A stretch of 64,000 nucleotides of DNA. Source: Phymatolithon calcareum (Eukaryota; Rhodophyta; Florideophyceae; Hapalidiales). The notes beneath the pieces are model-generated. The model did not search any database. It was not told the origin of the DNA and worked only from the letters and a program-made list of their open reading frames with translations. Positions 55,711 through 64,000 of the stretch are shown here, in pieces. A program made the translations under genes and the position numbers. Every line of letters begins with the position of its first letter. Positions within the stretch are counted from its first letter, which is position 1. Location: contig OZ345357.1 in the NCBI GenBank assembly GCA_977006965.1, forward strand, positions 558,001 through 622,000, written 5' to 3'.

Positions 55711-57448
55711 CACAGAAGTGTTCACTTTCGGGCTGAATTCGTATAACGCAGAGCAGTTCGTCTGAACCACCGAATGCATGTGCGTTACACCCTCGTTCTA
55801 TGTGCAGATTGAGAAAATCTGATGCACCAATCCGCATTGAGCTGTCCCCACGTGCCGAGTAAATATCTGATCTCCGTGTGCCTCTTGTCCGAATTCGCGC
55901 GTCTCAGTGGCCGAGAAGCCTCCAAACCTGCCCGCAAAGGTGACGCCGAACTTCCATTGTCAATGACTGGTACTTCTCGCAGTTCGAGGTTTAAAATTCC
56001 GCCCAGGGTACTTGACATGAGTAGTTGTTTTCTTTAACATCATGATGCTGTTAAGGAGAACAATTACTCTGCGCCGCGCGCTGTGATTATTGTGGCGTGG
56101 GAAGTCAGTGGAGGTGCGCATTTCGCGACAACTGCCGTGCACTCGAGTGCAATACGTAGCGAAGTGAACAATTTCGTGGGAAAAAAGTGAATTTGCAGCA
56201 CTTTGGCGCGAGTTTTGGGCTGCAATGTTAATAGTTCTGGACTTTTCCATGCAGGCAGTTTGATGTTTGGAATTTTTATCTCCACTCGTGGGAAATACTG
56301 TAGAGATATCTGTCTGTTCCATTTGCAAATGAATATCTAGTTCTGCGTTTCAACCATATTCAGTCACATGGCGTGAATGTGGCATAGTATCAAAGTTACT
56401 GCGCGAGCACGTTTGATAGACAAATTTTTTGCACGCATACTCAACCGGAATGCACTGTAGACAAGGGCAAGACGCTGTGATGAGATTCTAAGCATTGTGC
56501 TTAGAATCGCCATGATGGCCTTTTCACAGCCGATTTCAGCACTGGCAATCTGGGACGCCTTGCTTCCGTAAACGCAGTGGGACAAGACGGAATTTCGAAT
56601 TCGAATTCTCTTTTTCGTCACTGCTCTACAGGAGATACTGTAACAGAAAACATTAACCATAGATATCTAGCCCTATTACCGTCTCCTTCAGTGCAGTGCA
56701 GTGCAGTGTGCCGCAGTCCACTGTTCACTGTACAGTATTGGACTATAATCGACTGTTACGTCCTAATGAACATTGCATTTGTATCTCAAGCTTAAAAACT
56801 GCATCCAACAAACAACATCGAAAAATGCGATTCATTGCATCACATGAGAATCATAAATTTACGATAATTCCAGTAGGCCCGCACGTTCACCATCAGATCA
56901 TATTCATACTGAAGCAGGCCCGTTTCAGAGTATCAAACCAGATTCTCGTATGGCCACCTTCTTGCATCGGTGCTTGGCCCAATCATCACTGTTCTATGTG
57001 CCTTACTACGTGCTCAGCTGACACCATCACGCACGCGGTCTGCAGACCGCGGTCTGCCTCATCTCCACTTCGATCCGCCACCACCCAATGTTTTTCCCCC
57101 AAGTCGTCCCTCATCCCACTTCATCATACCGCGCTTCCGCTCACTGTACAGTACTCATGCGTGCGCGATGGTTGAAAAACACCTGCTCTACCCCAAATTC
57201 CTCCCATCCCGCAACACACTTCCGACTACAGTACTGTATCATAGCGAGCGCTTGCGATAGATTGCGACTGCCTTCTATCTCGCAATCTGTCCGTCTGGTT
57301 ACATTCGCCTCCGTCTCACTTTGTCGCGGTGCGCCCTATTGCACTGCGTTGACCACAAGTCGGTTTCAACCCACCCACATCGTCGGGGGACGCAGGGAAT
57401 CAGACGGTTCTGTGGAAGGAAGGAAGGGCAAAATTTCCGTTGCTGGTG

Positions 57449-58438
57449 ATGTCGACAAACGGTCGTCGTCGTCTCGAAGACATTCAAGTCGAAGAGGCCA
57501 TGTCGTCCGTTCGAGCAGACTCTTGTCGTGATCTCATCGCAGACATTCGTACCGGTGCTGCTAATGAATATCTTCGAGTCAAACGTCACAAGCAAAGCGA
57601 ATTGAATTATCGATGCATTGCTGAAGATGGCACACCTGGCGTCCCTCCGTCACGTGCACAGAAGAAGAAGGTGGACAATCATGCCAGTGCAGTTGCTTCT
57701 CGATGCAAGCAGGAATTTCTGGTGTCTGAATTTGAAAGTCTATTACGACGAAAGTTATCCGAAGCACAAATTCTAACCGCTGCCTGCGCTCAGAGCAGAG
57801 CCACAATCGCGGAGCAACGTCGAGACATGCGAGCGAAAGATGCGCAAATAGAACTTCTGCGCAAAGAATTGGCATCATTCCGTACACCGTCTCATGATGC
57901 TCTTCGTCGACGTCACAGTAATCCCCAAACTATCCTGCGGTCGTCGCCAGTAACCCATGCTCCTCCGCAGCAGCAAGTGCACATACCTTATTCACGTTCT
58001 GTTTGTTTGGATGCACAGCATTTTATCCCGGCTGTGCATTCCACACTGTCGTCGTCCAAGGCTTCTGCAATACAGGCGTCGAAAATGGCAGAATCTCTGG
58101 TGGTCAAGTCTGAGGATTTGCATGTATTCGCAGAAGGACACGAACTTGACCAACAACAAGAGGATGAAAGTGCACACGTGCATTTATCGTTGGGTCATAA
58201 TGCGGCTCTGGAAAATCAAGATCTCGGTGCTGCTATGGATGAAATTATCTCACCGGCAGGACATAGTTTTGAGGACTTGTCACACACCCTTGTTCCCGCA
58301 GATGACTACTCGAGCAAACATAGTTTGTCGCATTGGGACAGTCCGTCAGCGGTTCGCCAACGGATTTTGAGTGAGGAAGTTTTGAAGTCTAATTTGCAGT
58401 CGGATAATACTAGCTGTATGCTCAACCCTGTAGCATAG
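57449..58438 (+). CDS. bZIP transcription factor
   Basis: A 329-residue intronless protein. The basic region (about 70-88) KKKVDNHASAVASRCKQE has the invariant N-x7-R pair at N77 and R85 with the A-x-A-S-R core, followed by a coiled coil (about 90-142) with leucines and other hydrophobics at heptad-like spacing. The region before it (RHKQSELNYRCIAEDGTPGVPPSRAQ) looks like a conserved extension of one algal bZIP group (from memory). The rest is Ser/His/Gln/Asp-rich and disordered, a likely activation region. The ATG at 57449 replaces an upstream TTG. Possible target sites with CACGTG or TGACG cores exist upstream of other genes here, but no link can be shown. Confidence 0.8.
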   Translation: MSTNGRRRLEDIQVEEAMSSVRADSCRDLIADIRTGAANEYLRVKRHKQSELNYRCIAEDGTPGVPPSRAQKKKVDNHASAVASRCKQEFLVSEFESLLRRKLSEAQILTAACAQSRATIAEQRRDMRAKDAQIELLRKELASFRTPSHDALRRRHSNPQTILRSSPVTHAPPQQQVHIPYSRSVCLDAQHFIPAVHSTLSSSKASAIQASKMAESLVVKSEDLHVFAEGHELDQQQEDESAHVHLSLGHNAALENQDLGAAMDEIISPAGHSFEDLSHTLVPADDYSSKHSLSHWDSPSAVRQRILSEEVLKSNLQSDNTSCMLNPVA

Positions 58439-59254
58439 GGATCAGTGTGCCAGCTTCAATGCTGAGCGCAATCGGAATCTAGCATCACATTCTTCACCAT
58501 ATTTGAGCGTTGTCTTTCTTCCACTAATGGTACACCTTTCTTTTCGCATTGATTCATGTAGTGGCTTCGTTGACACATTTCATGTTGCATATAGTATGTA
58601 TTGCCGTCCGCGGGCGCTCTCTTTATATAGAAGCTGAACAACTGGGAAGTTACGATACAGTATTATCTATTTTCCTTTGCAAAGGTTACGCTGTACAATG
58701 TTTACTACCCTTCAGGTCTCATGTTTCCCGTTCATTGTGCAAACTCTAGTGCGCAAGGAGCAAGAAACATCTATTTCTATGCACGCACAGACATGTATGT
58801 CTCTTGCTCTTTGCATCTTCCAACAATCGTACTTGCACCCTGCTCTACAGTACTGTATGATACAGTACCTGGAGCATGTGGTCAATACAGAAGGCTGCAT
58901 TGGGGAGGATCCGTACACAGACATGCAAGGACGTGCAAATGGTGCATGTTTCCAGAAATCATACACATGCAAAAAAAATAACGAGTCTGATCCATTCTCA
59001 TCGCCAGATATGATACATCTTTCGCACAAGTATCAATAATATTTTCTAAATTAACAATTCTACCGGTGCACCGCCGGCGGCTCCAGCCGAATCTTGCTCA
59101 ACGTTGTGACCTGTCCTCCCGCCGAAAAGTTTCACTGCGGGCGTGTCCACGCGCCAAGCATCTCACATTTTCGGGCGTAAGGGGAATTCCAGTGGGAGGT
59201 CAGCCCATGGTGCCTTCGCGCTGCAACCTGTGATATCACAAGGTTAGTGTTGAC
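58439..59254. other. Spacer between bZIP and GATA genes
   Basis: About 815 bases. It has two TACAGTA-type palindromes (58846-58857 and 58861-58867) and the GATA palindrome just before the GATA gene. Frames of about 85-120 codons around 58.7-59.0 kb overlap on both strands and lack motifs, so no gene is called. Confidence 0.45.
59229..59240. promoter_or_regulatory. Palindromic GATA/TATC site next to the GATA factor start
   Basis: TGTGATATCACA is a perfect 12-base palindrome with GATA on both strands, 14 bases before the start codon of the GATA factor gene. It could let the factor regulate its own gene, or lie in the 5' leader by chance. Confidence 0.4.
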
Positions 59255-60653
59255 ATGGGAAAAAACGAGGACTTATGTGCAAGTCCTCGTTTGAGATGTG
59301 TTCATTGCCACAACACTGAAACTCCATTATGGAGGTCCGGTCCGGACGGTCCAAAGACTCTTTGTAATGCCTGCGGAGTTCGATTCAAAAAGGGAAAACT
59401 CGCCCTCTTTAAAGATAAGAATGGAAATCTTACAGCTGTTCAATCTGAGAATTCATATCCTGTCGTTCTACCGCAAGCAAGCAATAAGAAGACCAGCAAA
59501 AAAATCGCTACTCCGAGACTTCAAGCTTGTCCTCAAGAATCAAAACGTGTAGTTCGAAAGGCCTTCACTGAAACTCCTATTGCAACAGCTGTGGCGAAGA
59601 AACCTCGTGTTCGCGCCCGTCGCACCACAGCTGGTCAGTTGCCAGGGAGATATGCTTCCAAGTCTGTGCCTGATGACTTATCGCAGTGGCGTTCCTCCTC
59701 TGCGTCACCAAGTACTGGTCCATCGTCTCCAGTTGCCAGTCCTGATGAGCAGGGTAAGTCGATGCCTGCGTTAAGTTCTCTCTATGCATGAGTACTATGC
59801 TGGGGTCTTTTATATTCGATATTTCAGCTCTTGTGTTTTACGTTTGTCTGGTTTCTGACAACTGTTGTGGCTTCTTGTACGCTTCTGTGTTTATGCTGAA
59901 GATGATCAGCGCCCAGGGTTATTGAGCAGTCCAATGTTCCTGAACCTAGATGAACCATCTTTGTACCAGTTCAATGACACCGAAGACGATAACATGGTTC
60001 CAGATTTCGCATTTCTAGGTCTGGGCTCTGATGCGAATTCTCAGAATGCCACCGTTCTGCCAATGCCAGCTGACCCCTCGTCAACAGAACAATTCAGTTT
60101 TGCATTTGCTGAGCTTGGACGCGACGCTTCACTGGCCATAGACCTACCCGATCGGATTGAGGCCTTGCGTGCATTGGTACAAGAGAAACAGGTATCCAAG
60201 TGCTATGATGTCTGCGTCGAATCCCTGGCGAGCTTGTGGATCCAGCAACGCCGTCCGAAGTCGAAGGACGAACGAAGGCCAGCTGAATATCTTAAGGAAT
60301 TTATTCGTTCGCTGATACTGCAGCAAGACCCGACTTGTGCCTTTTCCTCTTTTCTCGACGTTTCCGGTGCACAATCTGAAGCGTCAGGCGTAAAGTCGGA
60401 GCCGCAATCACCGATAATGCTTCCAGAAAGGGCGCTGTACGTCGCCGCTACTGAGAGCATAACTGGTTTGATGGATAACGTTCAGATGGTTGGGTTTGCA
60501 GAAACATGTCTTATTGAGTTGCTGGCAGAAGACGTGCACTGTGCAGTGGTGGAAAAACGCAATGAACGTGAAAGTCATAATTTTGCCTTGGACAAAAAAG
60601 AATGTGCGAACACGGCAACGACCATGTACGAGACGGTTGCCGCGAAAGCGTAA
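59255..60653 (+). CDS. GATA zinc-finger transcription factor
   Basis: Two exons, 59255-59753 and 59902-60653, with a 148-base GT-AG intron; 416 residues. Close to the N terminus is one zinc finger [20 protein letters not shown]...LCNACG, C15-x2-C18-x18-C37-x2-C40; the 18-residue loop is the plant-type spacing. A basic stretch follows ([11 protein letters not shown] and a KKPRVRARR cluster), then Ser/Pro-rich and acidic regions; the second exon has LQQDP-type helices and a possible sumoylation site (VKSEP). It should bind GATA sites and control transcription. The splice joins SPDEQ to [11 protein letters not shown] in frame. Confidence 0.88.
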
Positions 60654-60851
60654 GAGCATTCAATGAAGTATCATTTGGTCCTTGAAACAAGATGAGTGTT
60701 TAATTTCTGTTGATTGGTTCCTTGGTTTACGCGCTAAGCGCCAAAAGATACCCACGATGTAGGGCGCAAAATGTGAGTCTTAGGTTAGGCTGATGGAGGG
60801 TCGAGGAAGTCTGTCAAAGCGGAGGTTATAAACGTTTATTGCTGATATTCT
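60654..60851. other. Convergent 3' spacer
   Basis: About 200 bases between the stops of the GATA gene and the small membrane-protein gene. It presumably holds both polyadenylation regions. No gene. Confidence 0.45.
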
Positions 60852-61645
60852 CTACAGTGCTTCCACTCTCATGAAGTTCCTAGCCGATGCCCTCTGCCTG
60901 TGAAAAACTGACTTGAAGTTGTTGCGTGGTGCAACCATTGCCTGGGATCCACGAGGTAGACCCTCTATCCTAGAGCTCGGTACTGGAGGAGCTGGAGCTG
61001 TCGACCGTGGAAGTCTTGGGGTTCCCAACCTCGACATCATTTCGAGTAATGAAAACGCCGAGTACGAAGAAGAAACAGTAAAGAAAACGTTCCTGAACGA
61101 ATTTATAATCCAAAAAATAGTCGCATCTTCTGCGATGCACACCAGAAGCATTTCAATCGGCAGGGACAAATTCGAGAAAGTGTTCGAGGCTATGAAGGTA
61201 GCAATGAAACTGCGCAAGGTCTGCGACCTGGACACAACTAGCAGCAGTGTATAACCGACGTCCATTGCTGCCCACAAAATGCATCCGGCAGCGTACGCGT
61301 TGATAGATTTGACGCGGTGAGCGCGATGATCCCACGAGGCATAAACGCCAAGTGCCGATATCAACATATGGGCAATCCCTATGCTACGTCCTTCAATGAC
61401 ATCAACGAAACTAATGAATCTAAGGAGAGTTCATTCAAAGAGTGTATCAGAAGTAGAATGTTAGTACGTCATGGGATTCAGCACAGCATCAGACGTGACA
61501 CCTACAAATATCGGAACTGCAATGTCAGGTGATGCTCAATACGTCAAGCGGTATCCCAGTATATATTCCAAACGTACAAACCAATCCACGCATTTTGCTG
61601 CACGTCTCTTCGCAAAAAATTAGAGCGAGAAAACGGTTCGCTCAT
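60852..61645 (-). CDS. Small multi-pass membrane protein, three exons
   Basis: Predicted exons on the minus strand: 61645-61582, 61516-61468 and 61419-60852, with GT-AG introns of 65 and 48 bases; 226 residues. The frame is kept at both junctions and joined reading is smooth: MSEPFSRSNFLRRDVQQNAWI, VPIFVGVTSDAVLNPMT, FISFVDVIEGRSIGIAHMLIS. About four hydrophobic segments follow or include these: around ISALGVYA, AYAAGCILWAAMDVGYTLLLVV, a weaker one near IEMLLVCI, and FWIINSF. The C-terminal 70 residues are Pro/Ser/Arg-rich. No family recognised. The last exon alone is certain as an open frame (171 codons); the two small exons are inference. Confidence 0.5.
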
Positions 61646-62675
61646 TGCCGACTTCAGCTACAGGCAAGGAATTCGTCCTCAGAATAACTCCTTCAACGCC
61701 CTTCGTGACTTCGGCGCATCAAAGTGCAATGACCACAGCAAACAAACAAATCCAGGCTCCAGTAAACAACGATTTTTCAGACGGGCAAGTTCTTATCGAA
61801 GCTCAACAAAGGCAGCTTCTTCGTTGGGACGCGGCATGAACGCATGAGCACATGTGCCCAAATCAAACACTTGAAAATGAAGACAACTGTCTAGCAAAGA
61901 AGGGCACTATACTTCCTGGTTCCAATTCAGGAGATAGCACGGTTCGCAGTTGCAAAATGAACGTATGCGATTGCTTCTCAAGGCTGCGCGCAGACCCGGT
62001 TTTCGTATGACTCCAAAGGTGGCCTGTTTTTCATGCCATTGGGGCCAATCCCATTGGGAGAGAGAGAGAGAGCGAGATTTGTTTATTGAGAAGTAGACAG
62101 TATCATACCGGTATGATAAGCGTATCGGACAACTTCGCCCTCATGTCAGCGGAGATTTTGCGGATGATACGTGTAAGTTGATGCCACGATTCACATTATA
62201 TGTTGTACACATGTACTAGAAATTACCGATGCATATACAGTCAATACTCGATAAATGGATCCTCGACATCAGAATATCCTCACTTTCACGGATACGAATT
62301 GGTATAGGATATGCTAAAATTTAATGATTTTCTAAGGTGCGCAGAATATTCGATTTTGAGAAAACTTTCGCAGACGCTGGTCACGGCACATGATTGAAAA
62401 TTGTTTATTTCTTTTGTTCGAGTCAGCTGCTTGCCCAGAACTTTGTCAGAACTCACCCCTAGCGGGTTTATTGTTGAGGTTGCTTTCACGCTGCCTTGAT
62501 ATGGGAATGCCCACCGGGCTAAGCACGCACAAGCGTGTGATTCCCCAGTCCTCCAGACTGTAGCTACTGCATCCAGCAGTGGCAGATCCCCCATCCCGCT
62601 CCGCAGCTCGTGTAGAGGGGCAGTTCTCTATTGCGATAATTGCGAGTGTGCATTTAAACTCATTTTCCATCTCGT
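61646..62675. other. Intergenic spacer
   Basis: About 1 kb with no supported gene. Includes a short GA microsatellite at 62058-62072 and an inverted pair TACCGGTA near 62106. Frames up to about 100 codons are on the minus strand at 62.3-62.8 kb and overlap the recombinase remnant in another frame. Confidence 0.45.
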
Positions 62676-63533
62676 TTAAATTTCCGCACAATCGCCTGTC
62701 TGATGAATCCAGTTGAGGCACACCCGCGCAGATTTGAGAATTTCCTGCTGACTGCTTGGCGATAGGCACAAGTTCATTAACATAGCACGGCTATTTTCGA
62801 GGTACCTTTGGGCGGATCGGAGTGCTTTCCAGCGACCAGTCGTTGCAATAGTTTGTGTGGAGACATCGCTGCAGAAATCGTGAAGGGCTCCACCGATGCG
62901 TGCCGAATGAGTGGTAAAACGTAGTTGCCCAAGCCCGAACGATTCCGCTGCACCTTTGATTCCTTACATGTAAGCATTGTATGTCACGCCGAAGGCCGAC
63001 CGGCTCGCGGGGTCATAACGCCAGTATGTCCTCATGAGCAAAATGACGTCGGGGTCGCGTATTGGAGCGAATTGGTCTCCGCCCGTTTTTGCATCCTTGA
63101 TGTTAATGCCGGCGACATCTTTTCTGTTTCCTGCGAGGAGAAGATCTCCTGGCGTAGCGATGTCCGAGGGTGCACAGCCAACAACCTCAGATGCACGTAA
63201 GTACGCCGCCCATGATACTACCAGCGTTTGTGCAAATCCTAGGTTGCCTGTCTCCACCAGCTGGTTTACGAAGGCCAACATTACTGGCTTTGTCAACGGT
63301 ACTGCTGATTTCGGCGGTATACACTTCTTCCATCCACGTATGCACTTCCTTGACAGCGGTAGCCTGTCTTTCAACTCTGGAAACTGTAGTACGAGCAACG
63401 AAATTGTGTTGACCATCCTTTGGCGTTCGCCTGGGGTCGGTTTGGGATTGAAAGTGCCCTGAATGTAATGTGCAAGGTGACCATCTATCTTCCAAACGTC
63501 CAGACGTGAGCCATGGAGGTACGAAAGGAACAT
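62676..63533 (-). pseudogene. Tyrosine recombinase (mobile-element integrase) with one in-frame stop
   Basis: One minus-strand frame of 286 codons runs from an ATG at 63533 to a TAA at 62676, interrupted only by a TAA at 62964-62966. The first part has an N-terminal SAM-like domain (HGSRLDVWKIDGHLAHYI, LPLSRKCIRGWKK) and the first catalytic arginine in AAYLRASEV. After the stop the frame continues with HSARIGGALHDF (the HxxR box), GRWKAL and RYL carrying the nucleophilic tyrosine. This is the layout of DIRS- and Crypton-like tyrosine recombinases of eukaryotic mobile elements. The single stop makes the enzyme inactive unless read through. It is probably a dying mobile element; its N-terminal side and ends are not defined. 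Confidence 0.7.
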
Positions 63534-64000
63534 TTTAACGTCTCTGCGTACTTGAAAGCTGTAGAATGCTTAATAGTACATGAAATTAGAGGGAAGTTTC
63601 GCAGAATGCTGAGTGGTACAAACTGAAGCGTTACAGTGCTTGAGTTGGACTTTCCGCTGGGCTCAACGGTATCGCCTTTACTTGTATGGGCTCCTGCCCT
63701 TCTCGCAGGGGTCGGTGAAGATGTCGCAACGCTTGTACAAGTGCGTGTGCCGTCTTCGAGAATTGATTCGAGCAAAATTGCTGCGGCCAAGCTTAGTTGG
63801 GCATTCTTTCGCGGCGGCTGGCTGGACTCGAGTGCTGAGCCGCCGACGTGTGAAATCGAGTGGGTAGGCTCGTTGAAGCAAGCTGCGAAGGCCGCGACGG
63901 CCCGTCTGCTGGATTGAGTTCGGTTGCAGCATGGCAAAAGCATAACCTTCACGTCGTGGGATATGCATACCGCCGCCGCCTTGCGGCACGGGAGCGAGAG
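63534..64000. other. Upstream flank of recombinase remnant, window edge
   Basis: Continues the presumed mobile element. A 156-codon frame on the minus strand (63485-63952) overlaps the recombinase start in another frame; it may be a leader or chance. The frame upstream of 63533 in the recombinase phase is open for about 14 codons only. No further gene is supported before the edge. Confidence 0.35.

Larger units (their letters stand above)
51797..57448. other. Gene-poor 5.6-kb stretch
   Basis: The largest gap in the window. It contains one long interrupted frame (53281-54084, listed), a hairpin with 10-base arms at 55683-55710, a CAGTG repeat (56690-56709), a 16-base palindrome at 57035-57050, and many TACAGTA/TACTGTA words. 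Other frames are short. It looks like decayed mobile or pseudogenic DNA. Confidence 0.5.

Noticed and set aside
58677-59039. 120-codon plus frame with cysteines upstream of the GATA gene
   Set aside because: Frames on both strands overlap here and contain TACAGTA palindromes; no motif.
1-64000. tRNA or rRNA genes
   Set aside because: I scanned for T-loop-like GGTTCGA words and cloverleaf partners and found none that fit; a tRNA search program would be decisive.
1-64000. Bacterial origin suggested by ApgM, AlkB and Fhs
   Set aside because: GT-AG introns, Nup155, eIF4A-III, BET and TBCE genes show nuclear eukaryotic DNA.

Overview
The window is nuclear DNA of a photosynthetic eukaryote, most likely a red alga (inference). 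Several products look plastid-directed: a PAP/fibrillin protein, a CCB1-like cytochrome b6f assembly factor, a flavin amine oxidase and an EamA transporter. Typical eukaryotic genes sit beside them: Nup155, eIF4A-III, a BET bromodomain protein, tubulin cofactor E, a GATA factor and a bZIP factor. Most genes are single long ORFs. I found 14 short GT-AG introns (48-190 bp) in 10 genes, each supported by reading-frame continuity and, where the family is known, by protein motifs. Compact gene islands separated by gene-poor stretches of 1-5.5 kb would fit a florideophyte such as Chondrus; that is a guess from architecture, not from a search.

Layout. 1-3 kb: gene-poor, with one decayed-looking frame. 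3-19.6 kb: dense island with a chondroitin-type glycosyltransferase, Nup155, eIF4A-III, CCB1-like protein, PAP/fibrillin, FAD amine oxidase, archaeal-type phosphoglycerate mutase, NDUFAF4-like protein and two unknowns. 19.6-21.6 kb: gene-poor with long hairpins. 21.6-26 kb: a repeat-bearing unknown protein and formate-tetrahydrofolate ligase. 27.3-30.1 kb: tandem TPR-type paralogs. 30.1-33.1 kb: gene-poor with a perfect 50-bp palindrome. 33.1-39.5 kb: AlkB-type monooxygenase, a conserved plastid-type protein, an MFSD1-like MFS carrier and an EamA transporter. 42.4-51.8 kb: alanine-glyoxylate aminotransferase, five-exon gamma-glutamyltransferase, BET protein, TBCE and a double Stc1-type zinc-finger protein. 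51.8-57.4 kb: gene-poor, with a long interrupted reading frame and many TACAGTA words. 57.4-61.6 kb: bZIP factor, GATA factor and a small three-exon membrane protein. 62.7-64 kb: a tyrosine-recombinase remnant with one in-frame stop.

The genes do not form a pathway cluster; they are unrelated housekeeping, plastid, metabolic and regulatory genes, often in divergent or tightly convergent pairs. The most interesting items are the bacterial-type AlkB gene with an intron, the almost intact tyrosine recombinase, the Stc1-like protein, the hairpin elements and the two decayed reading frames. No CRISPR arrays, tRNA, rRNA or bacterial-style operons were seen.
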